Source: Otatea glauca
Lineage: Eukaryota; Streptophyta; Magnoliopsida; Poales; Poaceae
Reading direction: 5' to 3'
DNA length: 64,000 nucleotides
NCBI GenBank assembly: GCA_036346275.1
Contig: JAYEVK010000185.1
Coordinates: forward strand, 1 to 64,000
The notes beneath the pieces are model-generated. The model was given only the letters and a program-made list of their open reading frames with translations. It did not search any database and was not told where the DNA came from. Of the stretch, positions 43,530-55,456 are shown one piece after another. Numbering within the stretch: the stretch's first letter is position 1; every line of letters starts with the position of its first letter. The position numbers and the translations under genes were made by a program.

Positions 43530-43640
43530 TGTAAGGCCCCCATTTTTGATAAATAAATACCAAAAATGAATACCATGTGCATACAGTACTAGTCCCATGA
43601 TCAGTAGCTAGTACGCACAAATACAAATTGATATCACAGT
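43530..43640 (-). repeat. Chromo-3 3' LTR, terminal piece
   Basis: It begins TGTAAGGCCCCCATTTTTG, the reverse complement of an LTR end (...GGGGGCCTTACA). It is cut at 43640 by Chromo-2 and continued at 55457. The assignment rests on position, the TG terminus and the matching minus-strand LTR on the far side of Chromo-2. Confidence 0.65.
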
Positions 43641-46600
43641 TGTAACATCCCAAAAATTTGGCTTATAATTTCGCTCATATGCTTTTTGGTGATTTTCTGA
43701 ATTTATTGGATTTTTTTTTCCAGAAATTAATTGAATTGAATTTAATTAAGTATATTGAACCTTTTGTGAAAACTAAATATATATAGATAAAGTTAATATA
43801 AAGTTTTACCAAAAATATTTTATTTGTGCTCGAGAATGTCTCAAAGTATTTATGAGAATTTTAAGGATTTTTCCGATATTTTAATTGCTTAAAGTAGATT
43901 AATCTAATTTGGGAATTATTTTAAATCAAAAGCTTTTGAAAATCGAGTGAACGATCTTGGGCGAAGCCCGATCTTGTCGCGTCTTGACCATCGACGTGCG
44001 GCCGATCGGCTCACCATTGCCGCCTCGCGCGTGGCCGTTGGATGAAGATCGGACGGTGTCTCCTTCGCGAAACCCTAGCGCCTTGGCCGTTGGATTGAGA
44101 TCGGCGGTCGGGATCGTTTAGCGTTGTTTTGGTAAGTTTAGATCTCGCCGTTGATTTTGGAAAGAGCGGATCGGATCGTATCGCCGGATCTAATCTCGGC
44201 GCTCGTTACCGTCGGACGGTATCGACCTATAAATCTCGATTCGGTTTTCGAATCCGTCGCCGCTTCTGCCGTCGCCGCGTGATTTAGGGTTGCCGTTTTA
44301 GCGCGCATCGAGGCTATAAAGCGCAGCCCGCTGCACCGAGTTCCTCATCGAGCGCATCCGCGATGCTAGCCTTCGCCGTTGAGTCACCGCCGTTTAGCCC
44401 CGAGCTCGCCGTAGTTTTCTAAGCGCCGCCGCTCGTTTTCTCGCCGTTCGCCGTCGTCAAGCGCCGTTCGATGTGTAGGTTCGCTGGTTCGCCACGTCGA
44501 GCCGCCCGAGCAGACTACCTCTTCGTCGCCGGCGGGCCGGAACGCCGTCTGGGTCGTCGTCGTCCTCGTCTCCGGGAACTCAGCGCCGCCGCGACATCGC
44601 CGTGCCTTGAACCGCGGCCGTCGGATCTCGGCGGACCATCGGATCGAGCCACGTCGCCGTCTGCGATAAAAGCGGCTTCGGGTAAGCGTGGCCGTTGGAT
44701 CGGGGTTGTTCGGGTGAGATCGCGCGCGTGTGCGATGAAGCGTTAGCCGTCGGATCGTCGCGTGATCTTGCGCCAGCGTGTCGAGCATCGGCGCGGCGGC
44801 GTCGCGACCAATCGATCTTGCCGCGCGTGTCGGTAGCGTGGTGCGGCGGCCGTGGGCGCGTCCACGGTGGACGAGGCGGTTCCGTGGACCGAGTCCATGG
44901 ACGAGCGGACGATGTCGGCGCTGATTGGTCCGAGTCGGTGGCGTCGCGTTGCGCAATAAAATCTTTTCAATAGAAAAATAATTGAGAAAAATCGAAATTC
45001 TATTTTACGTATTTTGATGTTATTCAAACTTCAAAAGGCTATATCTTTTGCATTTTAACTCGGTTTGAGTGTTTCAAATTTCTAAAAATTTGTAAAATCA
45101 AGATCTATTTATTGGTGAATTTTATTTTATTTTTGGAGTTTGGTTGCTCTCTGGTTTGGTGTTTATTTGCTATTTTGGCATCGTTTAGCGTGAGCGTTGA
45201 GCGCTCGGTGATCCGGAAGAAGATTCGTCGCTCCAAGACCCAAGCTCAGATCAAGACCAGCACCTACTCCAAGGCAAGTTGTGCTTTGATCATGTTGCAC
45301 CTAATTTTCACCAAATTACTATTTTGTCTTTTAAACTTTATGCATGATATTTTATGTGTATAAATGATTTCAATTAATCTGGGAATTAGATAATATGCCT
45401 ATTTGAATTAAACCATACCTTGTCAATTATATGCCATGATCTATTTGTCACCCTAGGATGTGGAATTATAGTTGATAATCAACATGGGCTAGTTAGATCG
45501 TCATAGATTGCTTAGCCATGCCACGTCATCACATGTGTCAGAATGTCGATACTTAATCTTGACTAATGGAATATGGAACAATGTTTATGAATTGGTGTGT
45601 CATGTGTTGTCACACAATGATATCAAGTTGTCGTGGCGAGGAGGTCACACATCGGGATTGAAATGTTGATGGCATGTGGTGCTTGGTAATCAAGCCGGGG
45701 TGGTAATGATTTTAGATTGAGGCAAGTGGCAGAGGCGGTGTGCCAAGGTGGGCCAGGTTTGGCGGGGGTATGTGGAAGTCTTGCCTTAATCACCTTAAGG
45801 ACTTAACCTTGCAAGCCTTTGACTGAGTCTCTCTTGCAACCACATGTGCGGAATGGGACTGACCTAGTGAATAATTTGTGAAACCTAGATTTGATCTTTG
45901 TCGTGGTGAATAGTGAGTCCGGGTTCGGTTTAACTCACATGGCGCAAGAGGGGGCCTGTTGTGGTGGTTTAACCCTTGATGTTGAAACCTTAGCGGCGAT
46001 CTTGGGTCTAGGTGTAGCATTGTAAAGGCTTTGTTATGATCACTCGCCTTGGTGGTGTTTGGTTGTATCGTGTGGGTAAAGTGCATAACCTCTGCAGAGT
46101 GTACAATCTATTGAATAGCCGTGCTCACGGTATTGGGCAATGCTAAGGAATTCTGATTAAGGGTTAGACTTTTGTTAAACAAAAACTTGTTGGGATGGCA
46201 AGGTGCCATGGAAAGTGGAAAATTAATTTAGGATTGGAAACTTGGTGTATTTGAAATCTGAATTTATTAATTCTGTATTTGTTTCTTGCTTTCCAATCTA
46301 TTTATTGTATTCTTGTTAAATCTTTGCTTTATTGCAAAAATACCCTTACTAGCCATTCCTTTGGATTAAGCCAAACATATAGAATATTAGACTTGCATTA
46401 TTTTGCACAACTTGTTGAGTGCTTTATGTACTCACCCATCAACAACAACTTGAAGAGGAAGAATCTCATGATCATGGATGAGGATTATTTGGATCACGAA
46501 TGCTTAGGTCGAGCCTCATCGGTTGCACTGTGTGACTCGGGCGCCACTGCGTTTATTCTATTTCATTGCTTCTCATTGATACTCTTTTTAAGCCACGTGA

Positions 46601-46763
46601 GGCATTATTCATGTAAGACAACATTATTATTAATTAATGAAGTTTATGCTATATTTATTTGTGTGTGACTATGATAGCATCTATGTTGAGCTGTGTGCAC
46701 TAGCGTGATCTGGACTAGTGCGGTATACACAGAGGGTCGGATTTGCAAATTCGGGTCCCGACA
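43641..46763 (+). repeat. Chromo-2 5' LTR (3123 bp)
   Basis: It starts TGTAACATCCCAAAAATTTG and ends TTCGGGTCCCGACA. TATA box AGGCTATAAAG at 44311-44321. A GC-rich block lies at about 43960-44960, and the conserved GTACTCACCCATC motif near 46430. AT-rich parts are nearly identical to the 3' copy. Confidence 0.92.
44314..44320 (+). promoter_or_regulatory. TATA box in Chromo-2 5' LTR
   Basis: GAGGCTATAAAGCGC, conserved as GAGGCTATAAAAGCC at 53013-53019 in the 3' LTR. Transcription would start roughly 700 bp into the LTR. Confidence 0.6.
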
Positions 46764-46767
46764 GAGG

Positions 46768-46779
46768 TGGTTCGAGCCA
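46768..46779 (+). other. primer binding site of Chromo-2 (tRNA-Met type, degraded)
   Basis: TGGTTCGAGCCA lies four bases after the LTR. Compared with the plant initiator-tRNA site (TGGTATCAGAGCCA) two bases are missing. Confidence 0.65.
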
Positions 46780-46970
46780 TCTTGACTATAGGTCTTGGCC
46801 CTAGGTAGTTGGTATCTCTTAGGAGTGTCCAAAATTATTTTCTAAAAAAAGCATAAAATTGACTAATATGAAACTCTTGGCTTATCTCACCTCCTACTCT
46901 CATCCTTGCTAAATTACCTTCTTTTTGTTGCCGTTTGGTGGAGATCTTATTCAAAATTTTGTTTTGAATA

Positions 46971-47665
46971 GATGCCGATCTTCGATCCTTGAGTCAAGGC
47001 AGGTGGCTATGCCATGGAGCCGTGGAGAGTTCTTCAAGTGATTGGAGGCTTTGATCGTCCGCTCTCTGAGGAAGCAAGCTGGGCGTCAACGGTGTGCATC
47101 GGGGTTCTTACGCAAGGTGATCATCTTCGCTCGAGAGTGCGGCGAGACCACGAGACCGATCCACATCACCGCCGGAGGTTCACTTACGGTGGAGTTCGGA
47201 GGTGCTAGACTTGCTCTCGACGGATGCGCCGCGACTACGCCTCTGAGCCGCAACACCGTATTCGACTTCACCCGACGGTGCGGCGTGCAGCGTCGACGGA
47301 TCGTGGAAGGAGAGTGTGCTCTTGCACTACACCTTCTTGAGTTCGCCACCGCCGGGAGGATCACTTGAGGACACTGCGCAGAAGCGGAGACAGCGTGTGA
47401 GGCGTTGAGAGTGGCGGCGGGAGCTTCAAAAGACCCGCGACGCAGCGGCCGAGTCATCGGCGGTGGAGGAGGCCTTGCGGTAGCCGAGAAATAGCGGACC
47501 AAGTCGTCCGAGGGCGGATGAGTCGCCAAGAAGAAGAAGAAGAAGACCGGAAGAGCGTGAGTGGGAGCTGAGGAGCAAGCAGAGGTCACGAGGATAGGTT
47601 CGCACCATGCCGGCCCACCCACCGTGTATGCCGGATCGGTCTCGGCCGGGGTGGTGGATGAGTGA
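46971..47665 (+). pseudogene. extra ORF upstream of gag in Chromo-2 ('orf0'), frameshifted
   Basis: Begins near ATGCCGATCTTCGATCC and shows GGYAMEPWRVLQVIGGFDRP, then KVIIFARECGETTRPIHITA with GGSLTVEFGG, and a C-terminal PTVYAGSVSAG piece before a stop at 47663-47665. These match the orf0 of Chromo-1 at the same map position. The middle is arginine-rich and has an AAG tandem stretch (47527-47544). A 108-codon clean frame exists at 47042-47368. Function is unknown; there is no zinc knuckle or protease motif. It is most likely the additional upstream ORF known from rice RIRE3/RIRE8-type elements. Confidence 0.65.
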
Positions 47666-47944
47666 AGTCGATCTTAGAGTTGTGTTGAGACTCGAGTGTT
47701 GAGTCGCGTTTTAAGTTAGCCTTTACCCTTTTAGTAGGCGTTAAAGTTGCATGTTTAGTTGGTTCTTAATTGTTTCTTTGAGTGTGCGTTATGTGTTGCA
47801 AAGCCCTTAGGCATTGTAAGCAACCATACCAAGTAATAATAATAAAGATTATTTAAGTTGGGTTTAACTGTTTCCCCGCCTTAAAATTCTTGCATCTTAT
47901 CTATGCTACATCTATCTTTCCTAACCCAAGAAGCAATCAAGCGG
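47666..47944 (+). other. spacer between orf0 and gag with AATAAA signals
   Basis: It mirrors the Chromo-1 spacer: TGTGTTGCA...CCCTTAGGCA, then AATAATAATAAAG near 47839-47851, then GTTTCCCCGCC and a TC-rich tract (ATCTATCTTTCCTAACCC) before the gag ATG. Confidence 0.5.
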
Positions 47945-49090
47945 ATGGTGAACACTCGCGACAACAATGGGGCTTGAAGTGGTCACCTTCGAGCAACAAT
48001 CCCAATGAAGGAGTACCACGCAGCAAGCACCGCCGGTGGATATCACGAGAACTTGGGAGCTTTTCTCATTGCGCAAACTCGGTTGATCACGACTATGATG
48101 CGGCAGATGACCAATATGGCTGCGATCAACAACCCGTGGCGAGAACAACAATGGCGGGCCTCGTCCTTACTCCAAGTTGTCGGACTTCATGAGGACCCGA
48201 CCGCCAACATTCTCGAACGCGTCAACCCCTTGGAAGCGGATGATTGGTGAGAACCATTGAGAGGAAGTTGTACATCACACAATGTGAAGGGCATGAGAGG
48301 GTTCTTCGCATCCCATCGGCTAGAGGGCAATTGCAGAATGGTGGGAGAACTCTTGTGCTACTCATGAGGCACCCATGGAAATCACGTGGGAAGAGTTACG
48401 CAGCGGCCTTTCGCCGATACCACGTGCGGAGGAATGATGGACTGAAAAGGAAGAATTGAGCGCAAGCAAGGAGGCCAACGGTGGTGATTACTTGAACAAA
48501 TTCACACGATTAGCACGCTATGCTCCACGAAGATGTAGCGACGGACAAGGCTAAACAGTCCGCTTCATGAAAGGACTAAACTTCGAGGTGCAAGTGGGGT
48601 GATTACCCACACTTTTCAGATTTCCAAGAATTGGTAAACAAGGCTTTGATTACGGAGGATAAGCGCAAGGAGCTTGGGAAAATCATAAGCGCTTGATGAC
48701 TAACCGGTGGGCGCCTAACCACCTACGAATGAGGATGACCCATAGCGGTTTGCTAGGTTCCAACCACAAGCTGTTAACAAGCCGACACAACACCGCACGC
48801 GACCATCGGGACAAGGTTATCGACGCCTTGGCCCAAGGTAATAATGCTCAAGAAGTCGTGATCACCGCGAGAAGGTGCTCTGATTGCAATGGTGGGGCAT
48901 TATGCTAATAGATGTCCCGAAAGGAGGAATCACGCCGGTGTGTTTCAACCTTGGAGCGACACTGCTAAGGCACCGATGGCGGGAGGCGAATCGAGGCTGG
49001 GCGAGCGGGAGTGGCGCCTCAAGCTACTATTCGAGGCGAGTCAACCACATCACGCCGATGGAGCCCGGGAAGCATCGGACGTCGTCTTTG
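47945..49090 (+). pseudogene. gag of Chromo-2, frameshifted, with zinc knuckle
   Basis: ATGGTGAACACTCGCGAC corresponds to the gag start of Chromo-1. Fragments in several frames match gag of Chromo-1 (DFMRTRPPT-like, NPLEADDW near 48225-48245, MKGLN near 48570). The Cys/His zinc knuckle lies at 48876-48915 (CSDCN, then the H and final C in another frame). There are at least four frame changes, so no functional product is encoded as written. Confidence 0.7.
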
Positions 49091-52000
49091 GGTAAGTTTT
49101 GGTAAACTCGATTACACTGCTGATATTATTTGATTCAGAGCTTCACATTCATTTGTCTCTCGAGCTTTTGCATCTAAAAATGGTTTAAGCATGAAAAATC
49201 TCAAGTGTGTGATGCTAGTTCAAGCCCCGGATCGAGTTAAGATCTAATATTGGATGTTTGGGGTAAAGGCGATAATTAACGGGTAGAGTTCTAGCGAACT
49301 TAATTATTCTAGATGCCCAAGTTTTAGATGTTATCCTTGGTATGGATTGGTTAACCAAGCATAAGGCGGTATTGGATTGTGGTGAAGGTTGTATCCATTG
49401 AGAGCCCTACGGGAGAAAAGGTGGAATTCGAGCGACATCGGTTCGCAAGGTCAATTAATGGTTAATAGCATGAAAGCCGTCGGCATTGAGGGCGTGCGGT
49501 GGTCAAGAATATCGGATGTATTTCGGAGGATGCGGGAATGCCGCGCACCGTGACATCGAGTTTGTCATTGAGTTAGTACGATGCAGCACCAATAGCAAAA
49601 AGACCTTCCGGATGCCTACTGGATGAGTTAGTAGAGATGAAGAAAGCAGATCGGCGAGTTATTAGAAAGGTTTTATAAGACCAAGTTAAATGCGCCATGG
49701 GGAGCGCCGATTTTGTTTGTCGGGAAAAGGATGGAAGCCTTAGAATGTGTATTGATTACCGTGCACTTAATGAAGTAGCGATTAAGAATAAGTATCCGTT
49801 GCCAAGGATTGATGATCATTCGACCGGTTGAGAGGAGTGGAGTTTTCTCCAAGATAGACCTTCGTTCGGATATCATCAACTAAAGATTCGGACGGAAGAT
49901 GTTCCAAAACCGCATTTTCTTCAAGATACGGACATTATGAGTTCACGGTCATGTCTTTTGGATTGACCAATCATGACCTATTTCATGAACTTGATGAATA
50001 AGATTTTCATGGAATACTTGGACAAGTTTGTTGTTGTGTTCATAGATGATATTTTGGTATATTCGAAGACCGAAGCGAGCACGCAAATCATCGAGGCTAG
50101 TGTTGGAAAAGTTGCGTGAGCAATGTTTGTATGCTAAATTGATAAATCGACTTTTGGAAGGAAAAGGTGGAATTTCTCGGTCATGTCATGGCTGCGAAGG
50201 AGTTCTTTGTCGACCCAAGCAAAGTGGAAGCGGTGTTGCATTAGGAGCAACCAAAGTCATCACTCAAGTCCAAGTTTTACGGGAATGGCGAGGATATTAT
50301 CGCGGTTCATAGAAGGATTTTCGACGATTGCTAGACCTCTTACTCGATTATTGAAAAGGAAAAGAAATTTTCATGGGCCTTGATTGTGATAAGAGTTTTG
50401 AGAATTAAAGCGTTTAACAACAGCCCAGTGTTGGTTTTGCCTAATGTTGAGCGACTTGATATATCTTGTGATGCGTCAAGGCGGGGTCTTGGATGCGTAT
50501 TGATGCAAGAGGGTAAAGTGGTCGCATATCGTCAAAGCGATTAAGACCGCATGAAGAAATTATCCTCGCATGACTTGGAATTGGTGCCGTGGTGCATGCC
50601 TTGAAATTGTGGCATCATTATCTCATTGGAAATAGATGTGAGATATATACGGACCATAAGAGTTTGAAATATATTTTCACTCAATCGGATCTCAATATGA
50701 GGCAAAGGAGATGGTTGGAATTAATCAAGGATTATAACATGGGAATTCATTACCATCCAGGAAAAGCAAATGTAGTAGGTGATGCCTTAAGTTGCAAGAG
50801 CTACGTGGCGAATATGATGGTGCGGGAAGGACGATCGAGCTATGCGAGAGAATTGCAAAATTTAAAATTGGAAGTAGTTTTAGAAGGATTCCTAGCTGCT
50901 TTGGAAGTGAAGCCAATGCTCGAAGATCAAATTCGGGAAGGACAAAAGATGATGAGAAAGTCAACGAATCAAGGCTAAAAGGATGAAGGATTAGCAAAGG
51001 ACTTTCTGGTGGACGACCAAGGTACCATGTGGTTCAAGGGTCGCATTTGTGTGCCAAACAGACTAGAACTTAAGCAATTGATTTTGGAAGAGGCTCATGA
51101 TTCCAAGTATTCAATTCATCCGAAGCGCTAAGATGTACGGGACTTAAAGGAGAGGTTTTGGTGGCGAATATGAAGCGAAGTCGCAGAACACGTTGCCTTG
51201 TGCGATGTATGCGAGAGTTAAGGCAATACATCGAGAGACCGGCAGGTTTGCTACAACCGCTAAAAGTCCCGAGAATGGAAGTGGGAAGAAATCGGTATGG
51301 ATTTCGTCCTTTGGATTACCAAGAACTCAAAATGGGTATGATTCTATATGGGTTATCGTGGATCGATTGACCAAAGTTGCTCACTTCATTCGATCAAGAC
51401 CACTTACTCGGAGACCGGTTAGCGAGAACTATACATAGCAGTCGTGTGTTTGCATGGTGTACCAAAGAAAATAGTGTCGGATAGAGTACCAGTTCACCTC
51501 GAGATTTTGGGATAAATTGCATGAAGCTATGGGAGCAGCGTTTGAACTTGACCTGACATATCATCCATGATGATGGTCAAGCAGAAAGGGTAAATCAAAT
51601 TACGGAGGATATGCTAAGGGCTTGTGCATTAGCCTATACTACATCATGGGATAAGTGTTTGCCATATCACGAGTTGATTATAACAACGATTACGAGACTA
51701 GTTTGCGGATGTCGCCATTGAAGCTTTATATGGTCGTGCACTGTCGTACCCATTGAATTGGAATGAGATAGGGGCGTATGATATTTAGCCTAATATTCTC
51801 AAGGAAGTGAAGAGCAAGTTGCCATGATAAGAGCAGGTTGAAAATCACGCAATCAAGACAAAAAGTTATGCGATAATCGACGCCGTGATTTGAGCTTGAA
51901 CACGATGATTTCGTATATCTTAGGGTTACCCCTCGAAAGGAGTTAAAGGTTCCACGTTAAAGGAAGCTTGCCCCAAGATATGTTGGACCGTTCAAAATTT

Positions 52001-52280
52001 TGAGCCGTCGAGGAGGTTGCTTATCGATTAAATTGCCGATCACTAGCGGCGTGCATGATGTGTTCCATGTGTCACAGCTCAAGAAGTGTCTTGGTGCCGT
52101 GGGCGAGCGCCTTTGGGAGAGATTGAATTGCGAAAGATCGACCTACAAGGAGCAACCAATCGAATCTGGATGTTATGGACCGCAAGACCGGGACCAAGTC
52201 GGTTCGCTTTGCGAGTTTAGTGGAGCAACCATTACGAGAATGAAGCAACACAGGGGCGTGAAGAGGATCTGAAGTCGAAT
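49091..52280 (+). pseudogene. pol of Chromo-2: protease, RT, RNase H, integrase, chromodomain; many frameshifts
   Basis: The protease DSGA site at about 49131-49146 lacks one base. GMDWLTKHKAVLDC is at 49340-49381. RT runs 49620-50390, with FVVVFIDDILVYSK around 50025-50066. RNase H (RLDISCDASRRGLGCVLMQE) is at about 50450-50510. The integrase zinc region (VLCGSKV-type and H...H...C...C pieces) is near 51060-51240 and GYDSIWVIVDRLTKVAHF at about 51336-51390. RLNLPITSGVHDVFHVSQLK is at 52025-52085, and a chromodomain-like tail (QWSNH in a shifted frame) at about 52220-52260. The longest clean frame is 50589-50978. The protein is disrupted roughly every 100-300 bp by small indels. Confidence 0.82.
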
Positions 52281-52327
52281 TTCAAACCTATTTCCTAGTC
52301 GACCTTGAATCTCGGGTCGAGATTACA

Positions 52328-52340
52328 TTAAGAGGAGGTT
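52328..52340 (+). other. polypurine tract of Chromo-2
   Basis: TTAAGAGGAGGTT directly before the 3' LTR start TGTAACATCC, in the same ATCTCGGGTCGAGATTACA context as Chromo-1. Confidence 0.7.
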
Positions 52341-55300
52341 TGTAACATCCCAAAATTTGGCTTATAATTTCGCTCATATGCTTTTTGGTGATTTTACGAA
52401 TTTATTGGATTTTTTCCGAAATTAATTGAATTGAATTTAATTAAGTATATTGAACCTTTTGTGAAAACTAAATATATATAGATAAAGTTAATATAAAGTT
52501 TTACCAAAATATTTTATTTGTGCTCGAGAATGTCTCAAAGTATTTATGAGAATTTTAGGATTTTCACGATATTTTAATTGCTTAAAGTAGATTAATCTAA
52601 TTTGGAATTATTTTAAATCAAAAAGCTTTTGAAAATCGAGTGAGCGATCTTGGGCGAAGCCGATCTTTCGTCGTGTCTTGACCATCGACGTGCGGCCCGA
52701 TCGGCTGCTTCATTGCCGCCTCATGGCGTGGCCGTTGGATGAAGATCGGACGGTGTCTCCTTCGCGAAACCCTAGCGCCTTGGCCGTTGGATTGAGATCG
52801 GCGGTCGGGATCGTTTAGCGTTGTTTTGGTAAGTTTAGATCTCGCCGTTGATTTTGGAAAGAGCGGATCGGATCGTATCGCCGGATCTAATCTCGGCGCT
52901 CGTTACCGTCGGACGGTGTCGACCTTCGTCTCGATTCGGTTTCCGAATCCGTCGCCGCTTCTTGTCGCCGCCGCGTGATTTAGGGTTGCCGTTTTAGCGC
53001 GCATGCCGAGGCTATAAAAGCCGCACCCGCACACCGAGGTTCCTCATCGAGCGCATCGCGATGCTAGCCTTCGCCGTTGAGTCACCGCCGTTTAGCCGAG
53101 AGCTCGCCGTAGTTTTCTAGCGCCGCCGCTTCGTTTTCGCCGTTCGCCGTCGTCAAGCCGCCGTTCGATGTGGGTTCGATTCGGGTTCGCCACGTCGAGC
53201 CGCACCGAGCGACTACCTCTTCGTCGCCGGCGAGAGCGAGCGCGCCGTCTGGGTCGTCGTCGTCCTCGTCTCGGGAACTTCGGCACCGCCGCGACATCGC
53301 CGTGCCGAACCGACGGCCGTCGGATCTCGGCGGACCATCGGATCGAGCCACGTCGCCGTCTGCGATAAAGCGGCTCGGGTAAGCGTGGCCGTTGGATCGA
53401 GGTTGTTCGGGTGAGATCGCGCCGCGTGTCTGATGAAGCGTTAGCCGTCGGATCGTCGCGCAGGAATCGCGCCGCGTGTCGAGCATCGGCGCGGCGGCGT
53501 CGCGACCAATCGATCTTGCGCCGCGTGTCGGGCGCGTGGTGCGCGGCGCCGTGGGCGCGTCCACGGTGGACGAGGCGGTTCGTGGACCGAGTCCATGGAC
53601 GAGCGACGTGTCGGCGCTGATTGGTCGAGTCGGGGCTGGCGTCGGCGTTGCGCAATAAAATCTTTTCAATAGAAAAATAATTGGAAAAATCGAAATTCTA
53701 TTTTACGTATTTTGATGTTATTCAAACTTCAAAGGCTATATCTTTTGCATTTTAACTCGGTTTGAGTGTTTCAAATTTCTAAAAATTTGTAAAATCAAGA
53801 TCTATTTATTGGTGAATTTTATTTTATTTTGGAGTTTGGTTGCTCTCTGGTTTGGTGTTTATTTGCTATTTTGGCATCGTTTAGTAGACGTTGAAGCGCT
53901 TTCGGTGATCAGGAAGAAGATTCGTCGCTCCAAGACCCAAGCTCAGATCAAGACCAGCACCTACTCCAAGGCAAGTTGTGCTTTGATCATGTTGCACCTA
54001 ATTTTCACCAAATTACTATTTTGTCTTTTAAACTTTATGCATGATATTTTATGTGTATAAATGATTTCAATTAATCTGGGAATTAGATAATATGCCTATT
54101 TGAATTAAACCATACCTTGTCAATTATATGCCATGATCTATTTGTCACCCTAGGATGTGGAATTATAGTTGATAATCAACATGGGCTAGTTAGATCGTCA
54201 TAGATTGCTTAGCCATGCCACGTCATCACATGTGTCAGAATGTCGATACTTAATCTTGACTAATGGAATATGGAACAATGTTTATGAATTGGTGTGTCAT
54301 GTGTTGTCACACAATGATATCAAGTTGTCGTGGCGAGGAGGTCACACATCGGGATTGAAATGTTGATGGCATGTGGTGCTTGGTAATCAAGCTGGGGTGG
54401 TAATGATTTTAGATTGAGGCAAGTGGCAAGGCGGTGTGCCAAGGTGGGCGAGTTTGGCGGGGTATGTGGAAGTCTTGCCTTAATCACCTTAAGGACTTAA
54501 CCTTGCAAGCCTTTGACTGAGTCTCTCTTGCAACCACATATGCGGAATGGGATGACCTAGTGAATAATTTGTGAAACCTAGATTTGATCTTGTCGTGGTG
54601 AATAGTGAGTCCGGGTTACGGTTTAACTCACATGGCGCAAGAGGGGGCCTGTTGTGGTGGTTTAACCCTTGGTGTTGAAACCTTAGCGGCGATCTTGGGT
54701 CTAGGTGTAGCATTGTAAAGGCTTTGTTATGATCACTCGCCTTGGTGGTGTTTGGTTGTATCGTGTGGGTAAAGTGCATAACCTCTGCAGAGTGTACAAT
54801 CTATTGAATAGCCGTGCTCACGGTATTGGGCAATGCTCGGAATTACAGTTAAGGGTTAGACTTTTGTTAAACAAAAACTTGTTGGGATGGCAAGGTGCCA
54901 TGGAAAGTGGAAAATTAATTTAGGATTGGAAACTTGGTGTATTTGAAATCTTGAATTTATTAATTCTTGTATTTGTTTCTTGCTTTCCAATCTATTTATT
55001 GTATTCTTGTTAAATGCTTTATTGCAAAAATATCCTTACTAGCCATTCCTTTGGATTAAGCCAAACATATAGAATATTAGACTTGCATTATTTTGCACAA
55101 CTTGTTGAGTGCTTTATGTACTCACCCCATCAACAACAACTTGAAGAGGAAGAATCTCTTGATCATGGATGAGGATTATTTGGATCACGAATGCTTAGGG
55201 TCAGAGCCTCGTCGGTTGCTGTGGCGAACTGGAGCGCCACTGCGTTTATTCTATTTCCATTGCTTCTCATTGATACTCTTTTTAAGCCCTGTGAGGCATT

Positions 55301-55456
55301 ATTCATGTAAGACAACAGTTATTATTAATTAATGAAGTTTATGCTATATTTATTTGTGTGTGACTATGATAGCATCTATGTTGAGCTTGTGTGCACTAGC
55401 GTGATCTGGACTAGTGCGGTATACAGAGGGTCGGATTTGCAAATTCGGGTCCGACA
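52341..55456 (+). repeat. Chromo-2 3' LTR (3116 bp)
   Basis: It matches 43641-46763 from end to end and closes with TTCGGGTCCGACA, one C fewer than the 5' copy. Differences are concentrated in the GC-rich block (about 52660-53660) as short indels near CG. Confidence 0.92.

Larger units (their letters stand above)
43641..55456 (+). mobile_element. Chromo-2: complete chromodomain Ty3/gypsy retrotransposon with 3.1-kb LTRs
   Basis: Direct LTRs at 43641-46763 and 52341-55456 (TGTAACATCCC...CCGACA) enclose a primer site, orf0, gag, pol and a purine tract. It is closely related in build to Chromo-1, and its LTR termini share the TTTGCAAATTCGGGTCCCGACA-type end. It inserted in the LTR of Chromo-3. 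The five bases on either side (ACAGT and AGCGA) do not match, so no clean target duplication is visible. Confidence 0.9.

Noticed and set aside
53082..53669. Long minus-strand frames of 187-195 codons in the Chromo-2 LTR (and 44384-44956 in the other LTR)
   Set aside because: Arginine/proline-rich text in a CG-rich LTR segment. Two overlapping frames are open at once and the two LTR copies disagree, so it is not a gene.
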